Below are positions 7,401-12,164 of a stretch of DNA of 12,722 bases, one piece after another. Origin of the DNA: CAVQCX01 sp050050175 (GTDB taxonomy: Bacteria > Pseudomonadota > Gammaproteobacteria > Chromatiales > Chromatiaceae); assembly GCA_050050175.1 (NCBI GenBank), contig JASFUT010000068.1, positions 1-12,722 of the forward strand, written 5' to 3'. Each line of letters opens with the position of its first letter. Positions within the stretch are counted from its first letter, which is position 1. Made by a program: the position numbers and the translations under genes. A model generated the notes under the pieces. The model saw only the letters and a list, made by a program, of their open reading frames with translations. It searched no databases and was not told the DNA's origin.

Positions 7401-9118
7401 CTCAGGATGTGGGCCTCCGCCTGCTTGCGCTCGCTGATGTCGCGCAGGATGCACTGGTAGAAGACGCGCCCACTCTGGTCGATGCGCCGGATGCTCGCCT
7501 CCACCGGAAACCTGCTTCCGTCGCCGCGCTGATGCACGCTCTCGAGGACCATGTGCCCGGCCGTCCGGAGCCTGCTCAGCATGCGCTCGGTGGACGGTCT
7601 CTCCTCGGGTGCGAGCAGATCGCCCACGGGCATCCCGACAAGGCGCTCGCGCGGGTATCCGTATGCCTCCAGCGCCCGGTCGTTGACCTCGAGCAAGCGT
7701 TTGGACTCGTCCCACAGCAGGATGATGTCGTTGGCATACTTGGCCAGGTAGTCGAAATGCCGCACCAGCGCCCCGCGCTCCAGCTCCTGCTCCAGCAGCT
7801 CGACCCGGTGTCGCCCCACCTGCCCCCGCCACCAGACGCCGACGGCGGCCGCAGCGGCGAGCACCAGCAGCAGGGTGGCGGCGGCGGTCGCGCGGGCGAT
7901 ACGCGCCAGCGGTGCGTAGATCTCCTCCTCGTCCTCCTTCGCGATCATCACCCAGGGGGTCTCGGGTATGGCCGCGGCGTAGGCGAGAACCGGGACTCCG
8001 CGGTAGTCGAGGCCGTTGGCCATGGCGCCCAGCTCGCCCTGCAGGGCGCGTGCCGCGGGGAGCAACGCATCGTCCAGGCTGTGGGACTGCATCAGCGGGG
8101 AATCCGGGCGGTGACGCAGGCTGTTGAGAAAACGCACCCGATCGCCCTCCCGGCGGACGATCAGGGTCTCGCCGCTCGCACTGGGAAGGGGCCAGCTCTG
8201 CACCAGCGGGAACAGATAGTCTCCGGCCGTGACGACCAGGTAGATCGCGCCCACTGGCCTGGCTTCGGAGCCGTCGTCGACGGTCAGGGGGCCTACGTAT
8301 CCCATGACCAGCCGGTCCTCGTCCGCCGGCCCGTGGTAATGGATGTCCACGAGCTGCGTCGTCCCCGACGCTATGGCCTTCAGAACCGGACCCGTCTCCT
8401 GCGCCACCTCCATGTCCACGAAGCCCGGCCTGCTGGCCCACCGGGCACGGCCCTGGGCATCGAACAGGACCATGGCGCTGTAGTCGTACGCTCCCTTGAG
8501 CGCTTCGAACCGCTCGGCGAGTCGGTCGGGGAAGCCCGGCCGGCTGGCCGGCTCCCGAAGCCAGGCCTGCAGGTCGCGAGCGATGGCGGTGTCCCGGGTG
8601 AGCAGGCCGATGTCTCCGCGTCGCTCCCTGAGCCACTCGCTGATCTGACGGACCTTGAGCTCGCCCACCGACCTGAGGCTGTTGTGGGCCGCGATCCGCT
8701 CCCGGGCCTGAAGACTTCGGTAGGTGTAGTAACCCGTGGCGACAAGAGCGATGGCGGTGATGGCGAACACCAGCAACGGCGTATGGGTCGAGGGCGCTTT
8801 GGCCGGCGTCGACGCCGAATCCGCGGGCAGGTGGCGGTGGAGGAAGAGGTAGAGGAAGAGGCTGGTGCCGACGACGAAGACGACGCCCTTCAGGCCCTGC
8901 ATCAGGGAGAACTGAACGGGAACGTCGGCGATCCGGCCCAGAAGGTAGTCCGATCCGAGGATCCAGAGCGTCGCCAGGCCCAGGTAGATCAGGCTTGCTC
9001 GGATCGGAGTGGAGAGCCGTTCCACGTGGATTATTCGCCCCGAGGCCGCCCCGGTCGGCGGCGGTTGCTCTTCCTGCTTGAGCTTGCGGCGTGTCGCATA
9101 CGCGCCCAACGCTAGCAT
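4436..9118 (-). CDS. Membrane-bound PAS/GAF sensor with GGDEF and EAL domains (c-di-GMP turnover)
   Basis: With ATG at 9118 the product has 1560 residues. Order: two helices (about 42-60, 76-95); a third (113-133); a ~270-residue periplasmic Cache-like sensor; a fourth helix (409-430); PAS (450-562), GAF (594-739), PAS (755-870), PAS (879-994), PAS (1012-1120); GGDEF (1125-1292); EAL (1299-1552). GGDEF domains make c-di-GMP from two GTP, and EAL domains hydrolyse it to pGpG. The cyclase motif is intact at 1211-1215, with the RxxD inhibitory site (Arg1202, Asp1205) five residues before it. EAL residues are present: Glu1338, Asn1397, Glu1429, Asp1459-Asp1460, Lys1480, Glu1516, Gln1536. Both activities are therefore possible; which dominates cannot be told from sequence. 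The ATG at 9118 lacks a clear Shine-Dalgarno sequence. GTG at 9025 (1529 residues, starting just before the first helix) is an alternative. An ATG at 9232 only adds a low-complexity Arg/Ala-rich stretch. Transcribed alone. Confidence 0.93.
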   Translation of the reverse strand: MLALGAYATRRKLKQEEQPPPTGAASGRIIHVERLSTPIRASLIYLGLATLWILGSDYLLGRIADVPVQFSLMQGLKGVVFVVGTSLFLYLFLHRHLPADSASTPAKAPSTHTPLLVFAITAIALVATGYYTYRSLQARERIAAHNSLRSVGELKVRQISEWLRERRGDIGLLTRDTAIARDLQAWLREPASRPGFPDRLAERFEALKGAYDYSAMVLFDAQGRARWASRPGFVDMEVAQETGPVLKAIASGTTQLVDIHYHGPADEDRLVMGYVGPLTVDDGSEARPVGAIYLVVTAGDYLFPLVQSWPLPSASGETLIVRREGDRVRFLNSLRHRPDSPLMQSHSLDDALLPAARALQGELGAMANGLDYRGVPVLAYAAAIPETPWVMIAKEDEEEIYAPLARIARATAAATLLLVLAAAAAVGVWWRGQVGRHRVELLEQELERGALVRHFDYLAKYANDIILLWDESKRLLEVNDRALEAYGYPRERLVGMPVGDLLAPEERPSTERMLSRLRTAGHMVLESVHQRGDGSRFPVEASIRRIDQSGRVFYQCILRDISERKQAEAHILSLSRLYHTLSEANQGMVRATDRSSLFEMVCRVAVEYGKFQLAWVGTANGETGKIGPVAGHGPGRAYLQGLDIRLDEGDALGRGPTATALREGEPRFCDDFRRAPETAPWHDRARAHGIAASAALPLRCRGEVVAVLNLYAAEASAFDADTRELVQEMAADLSFALDRFEDQKDLLAERDRAQGYLDVAGVMLIVLDLAGRVTLINRKGLGILGYESEEEDEVLGREWFESFVPPMVRDRVSEEFREITHGAIQEYYEDPILTRDGEERMIAWRISVLRDAEGAVVGVLGSGEDITERRAAERALAQSRALLESLIDSIPDLIFYKDSEGVYLGCNRAFEAFSGRAEEEIVGRTDYDLVDAGLASFFRDQDRIMLESGRPRRNEEWVAYPDGRRVLMETLKTPYDGPDGERLGLIGISRDITARKRIEEQLKRSEDSLNRAQAVAHVGSWSLDFATDRLECSGEAYRICGAEPGEPLGWASFLSRVDARDRGQAQAAWHEAQTTGRLDLECRIQVGEQEKWVHVRAEMEPGEDGRPRAALGTLQDVTERKSAEERIVYLAQYDGLTGLPNRQLLEDRLEYAISIMARRARSPAAVLFLDLDRFKNINDSLGHRTGDRLLRKVGERLRTSVRDEDTVARPGGDEFVMVLPDTSAKGAALVAEKVISSLSHPFRIEGRALSISCSIGIAMYPDNGESSDSLVRCADTAMYRAKTGGGAGYQFFTEAMHLEALRRLELESALRHAVAAGAFSLHYQPQVEAATGTIVGVEALARWWHEEWGYVPPSAFIPLAEDSGLILPLGERILDQAIAQARAWQERTRREIPVAVNLSVVQLRQHDFFDTVDRLLTRHGLAPRLLELEITESIAMLEAETAVELMGRLHQRGITLSIDDFGTGYSSLSYLKRFNARKLKVDASFVRGLPDDENDVVIVNTIIRMGHSLGLKVLAEGVETPEQAAFLREQGCDLLQGYHFGRPGPAEDVSELLQAETIAD

Positions 9119-9250
9119 ACAGCCAAGCTGACGCCGGGCACTAGAGCTCGTCTCATGGTCCCCCGCGGCCGCGACCGTGGCGATTCCGGCCCAGGGGGCG
9201 ACGCGGCGAGCGCGGTGTAGCCGGCGCTGCACGGGCGAGCCGCAACACCA

Positions 9251-9268
9251 GGTTCCGGTTCTGGAACC
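9251..9268. promoter_or_regulatory. Inverted repeat, possible operator
   Basis: GGTTCC (9251-9256) and GGAACC (9263-9268) are perfect inverted arms around GGTTCT. The spacer itself starts with a further copy of the GGTTC half-site, so GGTTC at 9257-9261 can also pair with GAACC (9264-9268). The element sits between the divergent GGDEF-EAL and DUF3330 genes, about 60 bases upstream of the latter's -10 box. It looks like a transcription factor site, but the factor is unknown. Confidence 0.35.
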
Positions 9269-9282
9269 CTCGTAGGCCTTGT

Positions 9283-9315
9283 GCCGGACGCGGAAACGCG
9301 CATCAGCCGGACGCG
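9283..9315 (+). repeat. Two direct copies of a 10-bp element upstream of the DUF3330 promoter
   Basis: GCCGGACGCG occurs at 9283-9292 and again at 9306-9315, exact in all ten bases, with starts 23 bp apart (a little over two helical turns). The second copy covers the place where a -35 hexamer would lie for the TATAAT at 9330. This arrangement fits a regulator binding in tandem on one DNA face, but chance similarity in GC-rich DNA is not excluded. Confidence 0.45.
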
Positions 9316-9329
9316 ACTTCCAGGCGGAC

Positions 9330-9335
9330 TATAAT
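9330..9335 (+). promoter_or_regulatory. Perfect TATAAT -10 box for the DUF3330 gene
   Basis: TATAAT matches the sigma-70 consensus in all six bases, which is striking in DNA this GC-rich. With a 17-bp spacer the -35 position reads CCGGAC, far from TTGACA, so the promoter may depend on a factor binding the overlapping direct repeat. The predicted start near 9342 gives a leader of about 40 bases before the ATG at 9383. Confidence 0.6.
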
Positions 9336-9382
9336 CTCGAGATGGCCCCTGGAGGGCGACTGAGACCGGCGAGGTGCTGGCT

Positions 9383-9559
9383 ATGGCTGAGCGACCCGTG
9401 ACGACCGAAAAGCTCCTGACCTGCGAGGTCTGCGTCAAGGAGATCCCGGTATCCGAGGCCAAGGTTCCGGAGGCCGAGGACTACATCCTGTTCTTCTGCG
9501 GCGTCGACTGCTACGACGCCTGGCAGAAGCAGCAGTCCGAGTCCGAGAAGTCGGAATAG
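9383..9559 (+). CDS. DUF3330-type small cysteine protein (zinc-finger-like)
   Basis: The product has 58 residues. The core CEVCVKEIPVSEAKVPEAED, followed by FFCGVDCYDAW, fits DUF3330, a family I know from small genes carried near mercury resistance operons and on Tn21-like transposons; its role is unknown. Cys14-x2-Cys17 and Cys39-x3-Cys43 would form a four-cysteine metal site, most simply one zinc in a treble-clef-like fold. The C-terminus (SESEKSE) is acidic and Ser-rich. ATG at 9383 is preferred because GAGG ends 8 bases upstream; an in-frame GTG at 9374 would overlap that Shine-Dalgarno sequence. No mer genes, transposase or inverted terminal repeats are visible here, so it appears to be a resident single-gene unit with its own promoter. 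The following gene is convergent. Confidence 0.8.
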   Translation: MAERPVTTEKLLTCEVCVKEIPVSEAKVPEAEDYILFFCGVDCYDAWQKQQSESEKSE

Positions 9560-9715
9560 GGCGTTCGATTCCAGTCCACGGGCGGGCGCAAAGCCGTCCT
9601 TGTGAAATCCCGCTCGGTGAGATCCGTTCCGCCGGATTGCGAAAGACCGCCGGAGGCCGTGCGCAGTCGGACGACCTCGGCCGTGTGACCACCCGCACTC
9701 GGAGACCCCGGGGCG

Positions 9716-10069
9716 TCAGCCGTCCTCGGGATCGCCTGCCGTACCCGCCTCAAGGCGATCGATCTCGTCGAGGATGACGACGAACCGCCGGCCGAAGGCC
9801 GTGAGCCGGTACTCGACCCTGGGCGGCAGCTCGGCAAAGGTGTCCTTGCGAAGTATTCCATAGCGGAGCATCTTGGCGAGGCGCTCGTTCATCACCTTGG
9901 TGGACAGGCCGTCGATGGAACGCTGAATCGCCCCCGGGCGGGCGATGCCTCCACGCACGGCCCCCAGCACCTCCAGCGACCACTTGCAGCCGACGATGTC
10001 CTCCACCATCCGCGCGACGGGCGGACGGCGCGGGGAGTTTTTCCCTTCGCTTTCGGAATCCTGCACCAC
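9716..10069 (-). CDS. HxlR-family winged-helix transcriptional regulator
   Basis: The product has 117 residues. The HxlR signature is clear: VGCKWSLEVLGAV (26-38; GGKW in most members), GIARPGAIQRSIDGLSTKVMNERL across the recognition helix region (41-64), then LRYGILRK and PPRVEYRLTAFG (82-93) as the wing. HxlR proteins act as dimers, and several (YodB, HypR) sense electrophiles or disulfide stress through a cysteine near the N-terminus. Here the only cysteine is Cys28, inside the GxKW turn, so a redox role is possible but in an atypical place. The start is GTG at 10069, with a second GTG right after it; a TAG lies in frame a few codons upstream, so no longer start exists. It is transcribed divergently from the cytochrome P460 gene and likely controls that gene and itself. 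Confidence 0.88.
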   Translation of the reverse strand: MVQDSESEGKNSPRRPPVARMVEDIVGCKWSLEVLGAVRGGIARPGAIQRSIDGLSTKVMNERLAKMLRYGILRKDTFAELPPRVEYRLTAFGRRFVVILDEIDRLEAGTAGDPEDG

Positions 10070-10072
10070 TTC

Positions 10073-10101
10073 GTGCGTACCCTACCGAAAAGTGCGTACT
10101 T
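10073..10101. promoter_or_regulatory. Candidate HxlR operator: repeated GTGCGTAC
   Basis: GTGCGTAC occurs at 10073-10080 and 10092-10099, identical and 19 bp apart (about two helical turns). The second copy lies inside AAGTGCGTACTT (10090-10101), palindromic at 10 of 12 positions. The first copy ends 3 bases before the HxlR start codon; the second abuts the proposed -35 of the P460 gene. The position fits simultaneous control of both divergent genes by the HxlR dimer. No binding is shown; this is inferred from repeat geometry. Confidence 0.5.
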
Positions 10102-10128
10102 GTCGCGCCGTGCGCGCCCGCATAGCGT
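10100..10128 (+). promoter_or_regulatory. Possible sigma-70 promoter of the cytochrome P460 gene
   Basis: TTGTCG (10100-10105) and TAGCGT (10123-10128) are separated by exactly 17 bp. They match consensus at 4 of 6 and 3 of 6 positions. The -35 overlaps the right end of the palindromic repeat, as expected for a regulated promoter. The predicted leader is about 33 bases. Confidence 0.35.
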
Positions 10129-10167
10129 AGCAGAACAGCCGTCATGGGCAGCCTGGGAGGACAGACC

Positions 10168-10659
10168 ATGAAATGCCCGATTCCCGCCGCCGTGCTGGGG
10201 CTCTGCTCGGCGCTCGCCTCGATTCCGAGCCTTTGCGCCGCAGGGGGGCCCATCGCCTACCCCGAGGGCTACCGTCACTGGACGCATGTCAAGAGCATGG
10301 TCATCCAGGAAGGCCACGGCCTCTACGATGCCTTCGGCGGCATCCACCACATCTACGCCAACGCCGAAGCCTTGAAGGGCTACGAGACCGGGAGCTTCGC
10401 GGACGGCGCGGTGATCGCGTTCGATCTGCTCGAGGCCGACCGGCCCGAGAATGCGATCAGCGAAGGTCCCCGCAAGGTGCTGGGGGTGATGGTCAAGGAC
10501 CGCGCCCGGTTCCAGGAGACCGGCGGCTGGGGGTTCGAGGGCTTCGCCGCCGGTGACCCCGCCCGCCGTGCCGTGGGCGACAACGCCGCGGAGGCCTGCT
10601 TCGAGTGCCACAGCTCTCAGGCCGACCACGACTACGTGTTCAGCCGCTGGAGGCCCTGA
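10168..10659 (+). CDS. Exported cytochrome P460 family c-type haem protein
   Basis: The product has 163 residues. A signal peptide (1 to about 25, ending near CAAG) directs it to the periplasm. The mature part opens with YPEGYRHWTHVKSMV (31-45), the conserved start of the cytochrome P460 fold, and continues with HIYAN, FDLLEA and GPRKVLGVM segments typical of the family. The haem-binding CxxCH is at 144-148 (CFECH), near the C-terminus as in other members, with His148 the proximal ligand. Family members include cytochrome P460, which oxidises hydroxylamine with nitric oxide chemistry, and cytochrome c'-beta, which binds NO. Whether this one carries the lysine-haem crosslink that makes true P460 cannot be decided here. 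The ATG at 10168 is preferred over 10144 because GGGAGG lies 8 bases upstream and the signal peptide starts there. It is divergent from the HxlR gene, and a long hairpin follows it. Confidence 0.9.
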   Translation: MKCPIPAAVLGLCSALASIPSLCAAGGPIAYPEGYRHWTHVKSMVIQEGHGLYDAFGGIHHIYANAEALKGYETGSFADGAVIAFDLLEADRPENAISEGPRKVLGVMVKDRARFQETGGWGFEGFAAGDPARRAVGDNAAEACFECHSSQADHDYVFSRWRP

Positions 10660-10681
10660 ACCCGCGGCGTGATAATCTGTC

Positions 10682-10719
10682 GGCCCTGAAGCCCGGGCAG
10701 TCCCGCTCGGGCCAGGGCC
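10682..10719 (+). terminator. Long GC-rich hairpin after the cytochrome P460 gene
   Basis: GGCCCTG (10682-10688) pairs with CAGGGCC (10713-10719). Inside it GCCCG (10691-10695) pairs with CGGGC (10708-10712), with an AA bulge on the left arm, giving 12 base pairs. It lies 22 bases past the P460 stop and about 90 bases before the amidotransferase gene. No T-tract follows, so intrinsic termination would be weak; a transcript-end or mRNA-stabilising role is equally possible. Confidence 0.45.
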
Positions 10720-10808
10720 TGACTGCAGGGGCCGATTCGCAAGGGCCTGCCGGGCGATGCCGGCGATACCGGGCTGTGCGCGGGCGCCTGGAATCGACAG
10801 AGGATGCC

Positions 10809-11498
10809 ATGCGCGCGCATTACCTGCAGCACGTTCCGTTCGAAGGCCTCGGCAGCATCGAGCCCTGGCTTCGGGGGGCGGGCTATACGATAAGCTGTAC
10901 ACCGTTCTTCGAATCCGCCGAGCTGCCGGATCCCGACCGGTTGGACCTCCTGGTCGTCATGGGCGGCCCCATGAGCGTCAACGACGAAGACGAGCTCCCC
11001 TGGCTCGCCTTGGAGAAGAGGTTCATAGGCGATGCGGTGGCATCGGGCACGCCGGTCCTGGGCGTCTGCCTGGGCGCACAGCTCATCGCGAGTGCAATGG
11101 GCGCCGCAGTGTACCGGAATCCCGAAAAGGAAATCGGATGGTTTCCCGTTCGAGGGGTCGAATCGGAAGGGACCCTGCATTTCCGCTTTCCGGCCTTGAC
11201 GAAGGTCTTCCACTGGCACGGTGAGACCTTCGACCTGCCGAAGGGCGCAACGCGCATCGCGCGCAGCGAGGGCTGCGAGAATCAGGCGTTTCAGGTCGGC
11301 CGCTCGGTGATCGGCCTCCAGTTCCACCTGGAGACCACACCCCGGTCGGCGAGGGCGATCGTCGCCGAGTGTCGCCACGAGCTGGCTCCGTCGCGGTACG
11401 TACAGACAGAGCAGGAGATCCTGTCCGCCGGTCCGGACAGCTACACGTCGATCAATCGGCTGATGGGAAAGGTCCTCGCCTATCTGGCTGGGCGTTGA
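10809..11498 (+). CDS. Class I glutamine amidotransferase domain protein (GMP synthase-like)
   Basis: The product has 229 residues, a stand-alone class I (triad) glutamine amidotransferase. The nucleophile elbow GVCLGAQ carries Cys87. His173 and Glu175 (QFHLE) complete the triad, and VMGGPMSVNDED (50-61) forms the oxyanion-side loop typical of GMP-synthase-like members. Such domains hydrolyse glutamine and pass ammonia to a partner synthase. No synthase domain is fused or adjacent, so the acceptor is unknown; some stand-alone members act instead on gamma-glutamyl compounds. The ATG at 10809 is chosen because GAGGA lies just upstream and because the conserved N-terminus (HYLQHVPFEGLG) follows at once. 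The frame remains open back into the P460 gene, but that extension is noncoding-like. It lies 149 bases after the P460 gene, behind a hairpin, so it is probably a separate unit. The next gene is convergent. Confidence 0.9.
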   Translation: MRAHYLQHVPFEGLGSIEPWLRGAGYTISCTPFFESAELPDPDRLDLLVVMGGPMSVNDEDELPWLALEKRFIGDAVASGTPVLGVCLGAQLIASAMGAAVYRNPEKEIGWFPVRGVESEGTLHFRFPALTKVFHWHGETFDLPKGATRIARSEGCENQAFQVGRSVIGLQFHLETTPRSARAIVAECRHELAPSRYVQTEQEILSAGPDSYTSINRLMGKVLAYLAGR

Positions 11499-11521
11499 AG
11501 ACCCCCGGGCGGGTGGAGGAC

Positions 11522-11549
11522 GTCGTCGGTGCGCGCAGCGCCCGGCGAC
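11522..11549. terminator. Hairpin between convergent genes, possible bidirectional terminator
   Basis: GTCGTCGG (11522-11529) pairs with CCGGCGAC (11542-11549), using one U-G pair in the plus-strand transcript. GCGC (11531-11534) then pairs with GCGC (11538-11541) around a GCA loop, leaving one bulged T. The 12-bp stem sits in the 116-bp gap between the amidotransferase and DUF6632-like genes, where both transcripts end. No T-tract is present on either side. Confidence 0.4.
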
Positions 11550-11614
11550 CGACTCGGCCCGGGCGGGTGCCTCCCCGGGAATAACCGATCCGTCCGCCGA
11601 CCGGCAGCGGCGCG

Positions 11615-12012
11615 TCAGGCGCCGGCTCTTCCGGGCATGGGATACGCGGGGACGATCGCGACCGGTAACAGGGCCGGGTCGTCGCCCAGCAGGTTCGCGC
11701 GCTCCGTTTCGTCGACGAGGGCCTGGATCAGCATGATGCGGCCGTGGACGATGCTCGACCATATGGTGAACCCGATGAGGCTCAGGTCGGCCAAAGGGTC
11801 TTTGGCAGCCAGGAGCAGGAGGACGCCCAGGGTTGGTAGATCCCCATGATCATCTGCTCGTACTCCGGCTGGCCGGGCGTCCGGGACGAGCCCGCGGGCC
11901 AGGCCCACATCATCATCACGGGGACTACCAGGATGAAGATGATGCCGAACACCGCCAGGGCCGCTTTCAGATACCTGAGCCGTACGTGCTGTTCCCCGAG
12001 TCCGTCCTCCAT
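11615..12012 (-). pseudogene. DUF6632-like small membrane protein, interrupted by a single-base frameshift
   Basis: The ATG at 12012 opens a frame reading MEDGLGEQHVRLRYLK, a hydrophobic helix (VFGIIFILVVPVMMMWAWP, 21-39), then PEYEQMIMGIY to residue 59, after which it turns into unrelated sequence and stops at 11782. The next frame continues the family sequence at once: TLGVLLLLAAKDPLADLSLI, FTIWSSIVHGRIMLIQALV, and so on to the stop at 11615. The joint is at about 11833-11838, where TAC-CA-ACC lacks one base relative to an expected Tyr-Ala-Thr. Repaired, the protein would be 132 residues with about three membrane helices, as in DUF6632 proteins (function unknown). Both halves keep good family sequence, so the lesion is recent or a sequencing error. 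GGAGG sits only one base before the ATG, an unusually tight spacing. The family name is from memory of the conserved YEQMIMGIYxTLGVFLLLA and WSSxVHGxIM segments. Confidence 0.8.
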
Positions 12013-12164
12013 GCCTCCGAGGCTGCCGATGAGCCGGGCACCCGAGCCCTTCCGACAGTGCAGCCACTCCCCTGGGGGCCTTCAGGAGGCGGGCAAGAGG
12101 CAGGAAGCAGATCCGTCGCGGTACACGTCCGAGGGGCGCCCGGCAGATGCGAATGCCCTGGGCC

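Noticed and set aside
5570..9115. Plus-strand open frame of 1181 codons opposite the GGDEF-EAL gene
   Set aside because: It is antisense to a gene with clear domains, has no recognisable motif, and long antisense frames are expected with this third-position GC bias.
9560..9715. Gap between DUF3330 and HxlR genes examined for terminators and small RNAs
   Set aside because: Only short stems (for example ATCCG/CGGAT near 9620) and scattered short repeats were seen; nothing above what GC-rich DNA gives by chance.
10671..10676. GATAAT as a -10 box for the amidotransferase gene
   Set aside because: No acceptable -35 lies at 17 bp (TGGAGG), and the 12-bp hairpin follows immediately downstream.
12013..12164. 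Gap between the kinase and DUF6632-like genes examined for a gene or promoter
   Set aside because: No credible small gene, -10/-35 pair or long hairpin was found; CCCCTGGGG near 12070 is too short to call.
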